30,759 nucleotides of DNA, taken from assembly GCA_022562835.1 (NCBI GenBank), contig JADFOM010000002.1:1-30759 (forward strand). The letters are read 5' to 3'. Each line of letters starts with the position of its first letter. Within the stretch, counting starts at the first letter, position 1. Below the pieces are notes generated by a model. That model worked only from the letters and a program-made list of their open reading frames with translations, did no database searches and was not told the origin of the DNA. Source of the stretch: Acidobacteriota bacterium (lineage in GTDB: Bacteria > Actinomycetota > Acidimicrobiia > Acidimicrobiales > SHLQ01). The position numbers and the translations under genes were made by a program. Positions 1 to 6,643 of the stretch are shown piece by piece.

Positions 1-1
1 G

Positions 2-1204
2 GCCACAGCCTGGTTCGCGATGGTCTTCGCCGCGATCGCCCTCACCGCGGCCAGCGTCAGCGCCCTCGCCGTGTCGCTTGGGCTCTCGCTGAGCGACGGT
101 GGCGGCGTCGGCTTCGCCGAGGCGGTTCAGATCGCCCTCCTGCCCATCGCCACAATCGCCCTCCTCTTCCTCGTCCGTATCGCCGTCGTCTCCATCGCCG
201 ATCCTCGCCAGAGGCGGCCCGGTCGCGTCCTGAGACGGCTCTTTAGATACCTCCTGCGCACGTTCGACCGCGGCGTGGCAGGCTTCAGCAACGCCTCAGG
301 CGCGGCCAGCAGCGCCGGGCAGGTCGGACTACGGGTCGCCGCCGCCGCCCTGGCGACAGCTACGGTGATTGGCCTCGGCGTCGCCGCTCCGCTCATCGAG
401 AACGACGACGGCGGGCCCGGCACGGTCTTGGTCGCCGCTTCGCCCACAGCCGAGCCGATCACCGCCAGCGCCACCGCGACTCTCGAGCCGACGGAGGATG
501 GAGTGGTCGGCTCGCCCACATCGACACCGACGCCTACGCCTGTCGGGCAGACTCCCGCGCCTACTCCTGTCGGGCAGACGCTCACACCCACACCGACGCC
601 GACGCCGATACCGACGCCTACGCCTGTCGGGCAGACGCCTTCACCGACACCGACGCCGACGCCGATACCGACGCCCACGCCTATCGGGCAGACGCTCACA
701 CCCACACCGACCGCGCCACCGCCTACCGCGCCGGCGCCCACCGCGCCACCGCCCACCGCGCCGCCGCCCACCGCGCCACCGCCCACCGCGCTACCGCCCA
801 CCGCGCCACCGCCCACCGCGCCACCGCCCACCGCGCTACCACCCACCGCGCCGCCGCCCACTGCGCCACCGCCCACCGCGCCACCGCCGACGCCGGAGCC
901 GATCTTCGGCACTATCGTTCTCGATCTGCCGCCCACCGCGCCGCCCTGCTGCGAATTGGGCAGCCCGGTCAAGGTTTGCTGGACGATCAGCGCCCTCGTC
1001 CCGACTCGTATCCTGGACGTTACGCCGGGGGGCCCGGGGGTCGTCCTGGAGGTCCACGATCCCGCGTCGACGGATCTCGGGCACTGCGACACCATCTTCG
1101 TCCAGCCGCCCCCTGGCCCCCACAGCTACTGCCTGCAGTACAAAGATGCCATGAGCAACTGGATCACGATCGCCTGCGTCGAAGTGACTGTGTTCGTGAC
1201 GTAA
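2..1204 (+). CDS. Membrane protein with Pro/Thr-rich repeat stalk (5' end probably outside window)
   Basis: Function is not recognised. The frame is open back to the window edge; the first ATG inside is at 20, so the true start may lie upstream. Counting from that ATG, residues 1-26 and about 37-58 are hydrophobic helices, a basic loop (RQRRPGRVLRRLFRYLLR) follows, and a third helix spans about 104-125. Then comes a low-complexity stalk: about 169-230 is rich in PTPT and VGQT, and 231-290 is twelve TAPPP-type pentads. The last 100 residues form a small Cys-containing domain (PPCCELGSPVKVCW, then GHCDTIF, YCLQY and IACVEV) that could be a beta-sandwich. The layout suggests a membrane-anchored surface protein holding a folded domain away from the cell. 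Stalks of this kind are common in Chloroflexota; that assignment is inference. There is no obvious partner gene. Confidence 0.7.
   Translation, partial: ATAWFAMVFAAIALTAASVSALAVSLGLSLSDGGGVGFAEAVQIALLPIATIALLFLVRIAVVSIADPRQRRPGRVLRRLFRYLLRTFDRGVAGFSNASGAASSAGQVGLRVAAAALATATVIGLGVAAPLIENDDGGPGTVLVAASPTAEPITASATATLEPTEDGVVGSPTSTPTPTPVGQTPAPTPVGQTLTPTPTPTPIPTPTPVGQTPSPTPTPTPIPTPTPIGQTLTPTPTAPPPTAPAPTAPPPTAPPPTAPPPTALPPTAPPPTAPPPTALPPTAPPPTAPPPTAPPPTPEPIFGTIVLDLPPTAPPCCELGSPVKVCWTISALVPTRILDVTPGGPGVVLEVHDPASTDLGHCDTIFVQPPPGPHSYCLQYKDAMSNWITIACVEVTVFVT
524..709 (+). repeat. Imperfect tandem repeats encoding PTPTP / VGQT units
   Basis: A stretch of accgacgcc-like codons broken four times by a phrase encoding P(V/I)GQT. 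Two nearly identical halves are visible around 578-640 and 640-702. It lies in frame inside the surface-protein gene and encodes the first half of the stalk. Such arrays change length by slippage and are easily mis-assembled. Confidence 0.8.
710..889 (+). repeat. Twelve 15-base tandem repeats encoding TAPPP pentads
   Basis: A 15-base unit (accgcgccaccgccc with single-base variants) repeats twelve times without a break and stays in frame, giving TAPPP with TAPAP and TALPP variants. The array ends where the code changes to TPEP. The long minus-strand reading frame over this array is a by-product of the repeat, not a gene. Confidence 0.88.
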
Positions 1205-1569
1205 CGGGGGAGACGCAAAGACCGCTAGACCTGCGCGAGGGACGCGGCAAGAGCGGATGAGCGAACCCAGTTTGTGTGCGGGGCTGGCCCCACTCCGGTG
1301 GCCGTCTGAGGTTCGACGCCGCCGCCAATGAACGGCGAGGAGGCTGAACCTAGCGCTGCATCCGAAAGCCTGTGGCCACTAGACAGGTTTTGGGGACGGT
1401 CGTTCGGGCGCCGGCACGGAGCCTTACCTGGCGCCCTTAGCTATTGCCGGCTTCGCCGCCTTCACCTAGGGCCTCTGCGCCCTCGCCTTACGCAACCGTA
1501 CGGAGTAGCTGCAGGCAAGGTTCGATTCGCCCCGTAAGCGGCGATGGCCACTTCCTTCGGCGAACGGGC
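1205..1569. other. Non-coding stretch after the repeat-stalk gene
   Basis: I see no convincing gene here on either strand; the short open frames have no start signal or family resemblance. Visible structure is limited to a GGGGC/GCCCC hairpin near 1280-1292 and a 7-bp inverted repeat at 1406-1412 and 1430-1436 (gggcgcc / ggcgccc). A gacgcaaag string near 1212 resembles part of a cyclic-di-GMP riboswitch, but the rest of that structure is absent. Confidence 0.5.
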
Positions 1570-1597
1570 TTGACAGCTTCGCGTGTTTGACTATAAT
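1570..1597 (+). promoter_or_regulatory. Perfect-consensus sigma-70 type promoter
   Basis: TTGACA at 1570-1575 and TATAAT at 1592-1597 are both exact matches to the housekeeping consensus, separated by 16 bases (17 is optimal). Transcription would start near 1603-1605. The next plus-strand gene begins at 1874, so the transcript would have a leader of about 270 nt containing two hairpins. Confidence 0.7.
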
Positions 1598-1652
1598 GCA
1601 GGCATCGCCGATTGGGGGTGCGGAAATGAGGCGAGTATCCTTGCTATACGAG

Positions 1653-1687
1653 ACGCCGGGCCTGCGGAATGCAGGATGGCCCGGCGT
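1653..1687 (+). terminator. Strong hairpin, terminator- or attenuator-like
   Basis: A perfect 10-bp inverted repeat (acgccgggcc at 1653-1662, ggcccggcgt at 1678-1687) with a 15-nt loop that can itself fold (cctgc / gcagg). It is followed by a T-rich tract (tgttgtcgttct). It lies about 50-85 nt downstream of the expected transcription start, so it could end a short RNA of roughly 90 nt or act as an attenuator for the gene at 1874. Confidence 0.5.
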
Positions 1688-1735
1688 TGTTGTCGTTCTG
1701 GAAGTGGCGCTATGAATTAGCGTAAGGCGTAAAGA

Positions 1736-1763
1736 GGCCTCGGCGGCAGTAACCACCGAGGCC
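1736..1763 (+). promoter_or_regulatory. Second leader hairpin before the secreted-protein gene
   Basis: Arms ggcctcgg (1736-1743) and ccgaggcc (1756-1763) form a perfect 8-bp stem with a 12-nt loop. No T-run follows. The CCTCGG/CCGAGG core recurs in the hairpin at 2711-2734 in front of the second secreted-protein gene. Its role is unknown: it could be a leader structure, an mRNA stabiliser or a weak terminator. Confidence 0.35.
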
Positions 1764-1873
1764 CGGAGCTAAAGGAATGCGGGTGCACACTCTAGCCTTT
1801 TGCATTCTACGGGTGACAGCAGCGACACGACAACGGCTGAACGGTTAGGAAGTAGTTAGAAAAGGGAGGAACG

Positions 1874-2686
1874 ATGAAAAGCCTAATGATGATTGTGCTC
1901 GCCTCAGGCGTGATCGCCCTCGCAGCGCTGTTCGGGAGAGGCAGCGATGTGGCATTCGGCGCGACGGTCGACATAGAAATTCTGGCTTTCGATGTGGTTG
2001 ATCCAAGAACCGGGTTGATCACAGACGCTATCACGATTCACGCGGGGCACGAACTTCCCCTTGTCTTTCGAGAGACGATAAGATCGACCCCTGCAGCACA
2101 AGACGTGGACGACAATATGGAGGCTGATCCGGTCGTTGGGAAATATACATGCAAAAAGAGAACTGGTGAGAGTTGTCACTGGGTGAACGACAAAGGCAAG
2201 AAGTTTGCTGTAGACAACAAAACCAAGATCGTCGTAACCGCGGCTGCTGGCGTGTTTACATGCACGTTCGATCCGCCCGGTGCTGCAGCCTCTTTCGCGT
2301 TCACGCCCTGTAAGGTTGCAGTTAAGAACGTCAAGAGTTCTGTTCCCGAGTCGGCGATTACGCTGGACATCACTGGGAATACCTGGTTGCCGTCGGTGGA
2401 CGAGATAGGCACGCATGTCTTCAATTGGACCCTCGAAGCCATCCCTGGCCCCGGAGACGTGGACAGCAACCCCGCCAACAACTTTGCTACCGCGTCTGTG
2501 ACTGTTACAGTTACTTCCCCCGAGGTGGGCGGCACAACCGAACTCCTTGTGGGCGACTCAGATGCTCCCTCAAGTGCAAGCGACGGCTCCGGCGGATGGT
2601 TCCCCTACGCGGCCGTTGCGGCAGCCGGGGCGCTCGCCATCGCTGCGGGCGGCTGGTACGCCAGGAGGCGCTGGCTGCAAGGCTGA
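1874..2686 (+). CDS. Secreted, C-terminally membrane-anchored surface protein
   Basis: A 270-residue protein with a strong ribosome binding site (gggagga, 6 nt before the ATG). Residues 1-29 form a signal peptide (MKSL, hydrophobic core, then FGA). The exported part has a Cys-containing region (YTCKKRTGESCHW, FTCTFDPP, FTPCKV) and, near residues 193-215, a phrase (GPGDVDSNPANN) typical of CARDB/DUF11-like cell-surface beta-sandwich domains. The C-terminus reads GGTTELLV, SDAPS, a Ser/Gly linker, a 20-residue hydrophobic helix and RRRW. That tripartite end also occurs in the next gene and resembles exosortase/sortase-type sorting tails in layout, but I know no named family for it. The substrate or ligand is unknown. 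It probably forms a unit with the gene at 2778. The style is Chloroflexota-like by inference. Confidence 0.75.
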   Translation: MKSLMMIVLASGVIALAALFGRGSDVAFGATVDIEILAFDVVDPRTGLITDAITIHAGHELPLVFRETIRSTPAAQDVDDNMEADPVVGKYTCKKRTGESCHWVNDKGKKFAVDNKTKIVVTAAAGVFTCTFDPPGAAASFAFTPCKVAVKNVKSSVPESAITLDITGNTWLPSVDEIGTHVFNWTLEAIPGPGDVDSNPANNFATASVTVTVTSPEVGGTTELLVGDSDAPSSASDGSGGWFPYAAVAAAGALAIAAGGWYARRRWLQG

Positions 2687-2710
2687 TGCCCACGCACTCC
2701 AACGAAGGAC

Positions 2711-2734
2711 CCCTCGGCACCCCCAGGCCGAGGG
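2711..2734 (+). terminator. Intergenic hairpin between the two surface-protein genes
   Basis: Arms ccctcggc (2711-2718) and gccgaggg (2727-2734) form a perfect 8-bp stem with an 8-nt loop, 25 bases after the upstream stop and 43 before the next start. There is no T-run, so it may be a partial terminator or an mRNA-processing/stability hairpin. Confidence 0.4.
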
Positions 2735-2777
2735 CGAGAGGAACACGGTTGTAACACGTTAGAGAGGGAGGGTAACT

Positions 2778-3431
2778 ATGAGAAACGGAAACCTGATCCG
2801 GCTAATCGGATCTGTCGCCTTGGTGACGGCCGTTGTCGGTATACTGTCGGTCCTGCTTTTAAGCATTCATGACGTGGCCCGAGCGACACACCCTCAGGTC
2901 GAACACATTGGGCCCTTTGACATATTCGGTTTTGCGGACGAAAAAGAGTTTGGACTATTCGATAATAAGGATTTCCCTCCACCGGTTGTGAAAGAACTTG
3001 AATTCATAAACTCTACTGCCACAAATCCGGGTGGCGGCCCGAGGACACTCCTCGTCTATTTCGACTACATGGACGCCCTCGGAGTGAAGCAGTTCACTCC
3101 CGCGGTGGCACACATTATCCCGGGTGGTGCGACGATAAACGTAGATACGGCCCATCAGCTAGACTTCTGCCCTAAGCAAGTCAGCATTCACTTCGAGACT
3201 GTGAACGGTAGCATCCTCGACATTGAAGGTGACTTTGTACATACCTGCGTCGTACTCATCAGCATCGGCGGCACAACTGAACTCCTCGTCAGCGGCTCGG
3301 ACGCGCCTTCAGAGAGTGGAATCGCTGGCTGGCCTGGCGACTCCACGCTGCCCATCGCCGCAGCGGCTGGCGGAGTGCTGGTCGCGCTGGCAGGCGCTGG
3401 TCTGTTCATGCGGAGGCGGCTGGTGCGGTAG
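2778..3431 (+). CDS. Secreted, C-terminally membrane-anchored surface protein (second copy of the type)
   Basis: A 217-residue protein with a good ribosome binding site (gagagggaggg) before the ATG. Residues 1-36 are a signal peptide or signal anchor ending in ARA. The exported domain (about 37-165) has two Cys (DFCPKQ, HTCVV) and no family I can name; strand-like stretches suggest a beta-sandwich. The C-terminus repeats the tail of the preceding protein: GGTTELLV, SDAPS, Gly/Pro linker, a helix at about 190-210, then MRRRLVR. The exported domains of the two proteins do not look alike, so the shared tail is most simply an anchoring or sorting signal rather than a sign of gene duplication. The gene converges on the methyltransferase gene with a hairpin in between. 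Confidence 0.72.
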   Translation: MRNGNLIRLIGSVALVTAVVGILSVLLLSIHDVARATHPQVEHIGPFDIFGFADEKEFGLFDNKDFPPPVVKELEFINSTATNPGGGPRTLLVYFDYMDALGVKQFTPAVAHIIPGGATINVDTAHQLDFCPKQVSIHFETVNGSILDIEGDFVHTCVVLISIGGTTELLVSGSDAPSESGIAGWPGDSTLPIAAAAGGVLVALAGAGLFMRRRLVR

Positions 3432-3459
3432 CGGAAGTCCTCGCATTATCGCTGCTGCG

Positions 3460-3483
3460 GCCGCCGGTACGGCAACCGGCGGC
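3460..3483. terminator. Probable bidirectional terminator hairpin
   Basis: Arms gccgccggt (3460-3468) and accggcggc (3475-3483) form a perfect 9-bp stem with a 6-nt loop. It sits between two convergent stop codons (3431 plus, 3513 minus), the usual place for a shared terminator. No T-run is present on either side. Confidence 0.5.
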
Positions 3484-3512
3484 TGCGGCGCGCATCCTTC
3501 GGATCGGCTGCT

Positions 3513-4295
3513 CTAGGCCTTTAGTGCGGCGAAGGTGATGCCGCGAGTCTCGAAGCTGGCGGCGGACGACTCGTGCTTCGAGCCGGAGAAGACGTCGATC
3601 TGGTTCCCCCAACGGACGCCGGCGAAGCCGGAGTGCTGCAGCACCCATTCCCACTCTGCTTCCAGCAGAGCACCGGCGATTCACCCGGACCAGAGGTCGA
3701 TGTCGTCCTTCGCGCTCTGCGGCACTTCCTTGTGCACGATGATGTCGGCTATCTGCAGGCGACCAGCGGGGCGCAACACGCGGTTGATCTCCTTCATGAC
3801 GGCCATCTTGTCCGGGCAGAGGTTGATGACGCCGTTGCTGATCACGACATCGATGGATTCGTCATCCACAGGCAAGTCCTCGGCCAGCCCGTCTCGGACC
3901 TCCACGTTCGCGAGCCCGGCCTCGCGGGCGCCGGCGGCGGCCTTCTCGCGCATCGCCTCGGTCATGTCGACGGCGATCACTCGTCCGGTTCGGCCCACCT
4001 GGCGGGCTGCTATGAGGCTGTCGAACCCGGCGCCGCAGCCTACGTCGAGCACGGTCTCGCCCGGCTTCATACTGCCAAACGAGAACGGGTTGCCGGTACC
4101 GACGAATGACTCAACCGTGCCCTGGGGCAGAGCATCGACATCGGCGTCTGGATAGCCAACCATCCGCGCCAAAGGTCTTCCCGTGTGGAAGTGGAAGCCC
4201 TTTGCCGGATCCTTCGCGACTTCGCTGTACTTGTCGCTAATCTGAGATCGCAGCGATTCGGCGTCCACCGCCGCCGGCCGCACGTCCATCGTCAT
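3513..4295 (-). CDS. ArsM-like SAM methyltransferase, probable selenoprotein (Sec205 by UGA)
   Basis: A class I SAM-dependent methyltransferase of the arsenite methyltransferase-like family. Read with UGA as selenocysteine it is 260 residues, the usual family length. The ATG at 4295 has GGAGG just upstream. SAM motif I is VLDVGCGAG (82-90), the acidic residue ending strand 2 is D110, and SNGVINLCPDK (153-163) is the hallmark of ArsM-like enzymes. An in-frame TGA (3683-3681) follows DLWSG. The frame then continues for 55 residues to TAG at 3513, beginning IAGALLEAEWEWVLQHSGF. In Cys relatives this site reads C-(I/V/L)-(A/S/G)-GAL, so UGA replaces a conserved metal(loid)-binding Cys. A 7-bp hairpin starts 10 nt after the UGA. 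The likely role is methylation or detoxification of arsenic or a similar thiophilic substrate; the substrate is not proven. The alternative reading is a nonsense mutation giving a 204-residue truncated enzyme. Confidence 0.8.
3654..3670 (-). promoter_or_regulatory. Candidate bacterial SECIS hairpin
   Basis: On the minus strand, ctctgct (3670-3664) pairs with agcagag (3660-3654) around a GGA loop, or as a 6-bp stem around UGGAA. Two G-U pairs can extend the base. The stem begins 10 nt after the UGA and the apical loop lies 16-17 nt from it, with G in the first two loop positions. This fits the published bacterial SECIS description (loop 16-37 nt from UGA, G near the start of the loop). It lies inside the reading frame, as bacterial SECIS elements do. 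Confidence 0.6.
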
Positions 4296-4325
4296 TTCGT
4301 ACCTCCAACCCGTGCCAGCGGCATT

Positions 4326-5744
4326 CTAACACGGCGATCTCGCCGCCTGCCCGACGGCCTGTAGGGCGGACTCACTTTCACGAGCCAACCCGTGGCCAGA
4401 ATCGGCGGCGGGACATGCCCGCTGCGCCAGCCGCTGCCAGGGCGACGACCGCATTCGCGAGATCGCGCGGCGCCGGACGGCGAATCCGGCCATCCCGGCT
4501 CCGATCACGGCGACGGTTCGCTCGTTGCTCGATACGCCGACAATCTTTGCTTTGGGACGGAACCGCGCCATAGACCGAACCGTGAACCCACTGCCGGATA
4601 TGCACAGTATGGTCTTGACACCCAGCTCGGTCGCCGCCCTCCAAGCTGCGTGCGTCATCGCGTCTGTGACCGACGGCTGGTTGCTTTCCGACGAAGTCAT
4701 GTGCAGCGAAGTAAGTTTCTCCGCCCACCCGGCATGGTCGAACTCCTCATCCGCACGCCGGGCGATGCGTGACATGGTGCGCAGGACATTGACGGGATCG
4801 ATGCCGATCGCTGTCTCGGCTGACAACATCACCGCACTTGAACCGTCCCACACAGCGTTGGCTACGTCACTGGCTTCTGCCCGGGTCGGCGCGGTGTTGG
4901 AGATCATCGACTCAAGCATCTGGGTCGCCGTAATGACTGGGAGACCGCCCGCGATACACCTCGAAATTATCGTTTTCTGAAGCGTCGGCAAATCTTCGAT
5001 CGCACACTCGTTGCCAAGATCGCCCCTCGCCACCATGATGGCGCCCGATGCCTCGATGATGCCATCGAGGTTGTCGACCGCAGAGCGTGTTTCGACCTTG
5101 GCGATCACCAGAGGACCCCGTGGGTGCGGCTCCGTGCCGACTCGACGGATGTCGTGGCCGGAACGAACGAACGAGACCGCCAGCATGTCGACGCCAGCTT
5201 CGACGAATGCGTCGATAAACCCGAAGTCATCGGGCGTGGGAGTCGACATCGAGAGGCGGTCGGCGGGTACATGTAGGCCGGGACGCCCTCTGACCGTACC
5301 GCCGGACGCGACCCGCACGATCGCGTCGGAACCGTCGGCCTCTACGACGTCGATGACCACGCTGCCATCACCAATCTTGAGACGATCGCCGGGCTGGATG
5401 TCTCCGAGGAGTTGGTCGTAGTCCACCGAGATGGTCGACGCTGTGCTCTCGGCTTCGCCCACGGTCAAGCGGATTCGATCGTCGGTGATCAGATCGATGC
5501 CATCCTCACCAAACGATGCACAGCGCACCTTCGGCCCCGGAAGATCCGCCAGAATGCCGATCGGTAGGCCGAGATCAGCCGCGACGGATCGTACGCGCCG
5601 GTAACGTTCGAGCGATTCATCGAGCGAACCGTGTGCGAGAGCCAGCCTCGCCACGTCCATGCCAGCCTTCATGAGCTCGCGGAGTGTGGACTCGCTGTCA
5701 GACGCTGGACCTATGGTGGCGACTATTTTCGTTCGTCGTGTCAT
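4326..5744 (-). CDS. pyk: Pyruvate kinase, 3' end replaced by unrelated sequence
   Basis: Pyruvate kinase makes pyruvate and ATP from phosphoenolpyruvate and ADP. Residues 1-410 match the family: KIVATIGPAS (6-15), GPKVR (70-74), VIAKVE (213-218, catalytic Lys216), ARGDLG (239-244), ATQMLESM (273-280), PTRAEASDVANAVWDG (286-301) and the start of the allosteric C-terminal domain up to SSNERTV (406-412 region). After residue 411 (base about 4,513) the next residues, AVIGAGMAG, and the Arg/Ala-rich tail to the stop no longer match; about 60 residues of the normal C-domain are missing. Lys72 stands where potassium-dependent enzymes have Glu (rabbit 117), and RLALAHG replaces the usual RLNFSHG, removing two potassium ligands. 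The gene follows the SirB1-like gene by 59 bases. Either the contig is chimeric here or the gene is truncated. Confidence 0.85.
   Translation of the reverse strand: MTRRTKIVATIGPASDSESTLRELMKAGMDVARLALAHGSLDESLERYRRVRSVAADLGLPIGILADLPGPKVRCASFGEDGIDLITDDRIRLTVGEAESTASTISVDYDQLLGDIQPGDRLKIGDGSVVIDVVEADGSDAIVRVASGGTVRGRPGLHVPADRLSMSTPTPDDFGFIDAFVEAGVDMLAVSFVRSGHDIRRVGTEPHPRGPLVIAKVETRSAVDNLDGIIEASGAIMVARGDLGNECAIEDLPTLQKTIISRCIAGGLPVITATQMLESMISNTAPTRAEASDVANAVWDGSSAVMLSAETAIGIDPVNVLRTMSRIARRADEEFDHAGWAEKLTSLHMTSSESNQPSVTDAMTHAAWRAATELGVKTILCISGSGFTVRSMARFRPKAKIVGVSSNERTVAVIGAGMAGFAVRRRAISRMRSSPWQRLAQRACPAADSGHGLARESESALQAVGQAARSPC
4378..4513 (-). pseudogene. Possible 3' remnant of an unidentified gene beside the join
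   Basis: In the frame shifted from pyruvate kinase, the minus strand reads about 45 codons, ending RDLANAVVALAAAGAAGM, then SRRRFWPRVGS and a stop at 4378. Composition looks like a genuine C-terminal helix and tail, and it lies 82 bases upstream of the methyltransferase start. If the sequence left of 4,513 belongs to another genome, this would be the end of that genome's upstream gene. I cannot name it. Confidence 0.25.
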
Positions 5745-5803
5745 GTGGCCATCAGCCTACTGCCCGGCTATGCAGTGCAGATCGACTCAACGCGGTTCTG
5801 GAG

Positions 5804-6574
5804 TCAGTTAAACGTTGCGGCCCAGCGGTCGATCGAACGCGCGATCCGGTCGTCGAGTTCGCGATAGCGAGCGACTGCATCGACCGCCTGGCCGAATCGG
5901 CCACGGTCCGCGAGTGCACACGCGTAGTCGTAGGCGTCAGAAGCACCGGCGGTCGGTGCCCGGGCCAACACAGCTAGGACTTCGAGTTCGTTCGCCGAGT
6001 CACCTCGGCGACGATGTGCGTAGCGGAGATTGCTCAGGACGCGGGTCACTATCGCGGCGCTGTCGCTGGCTGCCAGGTAGCTGGGATCGAAACCGGCCTC
6101 TTGTCCGTGTAAACGCTCGAAGAGCGCCTGACAACCCCGACGATCGAGCGCTGAATGAGGCTCGAACGGATCGAAGAAAGTGTCCGCATCCGAGCCGTCG
6201 CGCAGCAAGAAGTGGCCCGGGAACCCGACGCCCTCGATCGAGACGTTGTTGCGGCGGCCGACCTCGATGACGACGACGGCAAGAGTGATGGGAATTCCGA
6301 TGCGGCGTGAAAGAACTACGTCGAGTCGCGAGTTGGCCGGGTCGTAGTAGTCGTCGTGGTCACCGCTGAAACCGTGACGCCCGAAAACGTGTGCGACGAT
6401 CGAGGCCGTGCATCGATCCGACGTAGCGTCTTCGGCTAGCCGGTCGAGTTGCTCGATTATGCGAGCGGTGTCGAGGTCGGGTCGTCCGATGCCTGCGACA
6501 CAAGCAAGCGCTTGGTCCAATGCGAGGTTCTCATCGGCGTTCCACTGCTCGAGGAGATGATCGCCATGCGACAT
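5804..6574 (-). CDS. SirB1-like transglutaminase-fold protein
   Basis: A 256-residue protein of the SirB1/YchA family, which has a transglutaminase-like domain and often a TPR-like tail; its biochemical role is not established. Recognisable family phrases are the segment from DDYYDPANSRLDVVLSRR to GIPITLAVVVIEVGRR, then VGFPGHFLLR and the acidic FFDPFEP. The C-terminal third (YAHRRRGDSANELEVLAVL, then YACALADRGRFGQAVD) is helical and TPR-like. The start at 6574 was chosen because the longer frame runs into the oppositely oriented gene at 6644 and its extra residues have no family resemblance. No strong ribosome binding site is visible. It is divergent from the phosphodiesterase gene (69-base gap) and probably co-transcribed with pyk. 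Confidence 0.8.
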   Translation of the reverse strand: MSHGDHLLEQWNADENLALDQALACVAGIGRPDLDTARIIEQLDRLAEDATSDRCTASIVAHVFGRHGFSGDHDDYYDPANSRLDVVLSRRIGIPITLAVVVIEVGRRNNVSIEGVGFPGHFLLRDGSDADTFFDPFEPHSALDRRGCQALFERLHGQEAGFDPSYLAASDSAAIVTRVLSNLRYAHRRRGDSANELEVLAVLARAPTAGASDAYDYACALADRGRFGQAVDAVARYRELDDRIARSIDRWAATFN

Positions 6575-6643
6575 GATCGTGAGCGTAGCGGTGGCCAATC
6601 CCCAACGCGACGATCGCGTCACCGTTTGGAATAGGTTTGGCAC

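Noticed and set aside
127..1095. Long minus-strand reading frame rich in Gly/Val over the repeat array
   Set aside because: It is the complement of the Pro/Thr repeat codons; it has no start signal and only repeat-derived sequence.
1205..1345. Possible cyclic-di-GMP riboswitch (gacgcaaag) and a tRNA-like ggttcgacgcc segment
   Set aside because: Only isolated strings match; the partner stems of the riboswitch and the acceptor, D and T stems of a tRNA do not form.
3681..4295. Taking the TGA at 3683-3681 as the true end of the methyltransferase
   Set aside because: The reading continues in frame for 55 family-like codons and a SECIS-like hairpin follows at the right distance; a 204-residue enzyme would lack its C-terminal part.
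4326..4513. A simple frameshift in pyruvate kinase
   Set aside because: None of the other minus-strand frames after 4,513 restores the expected C-terminal domain, so a single indel cannot explain the loss.
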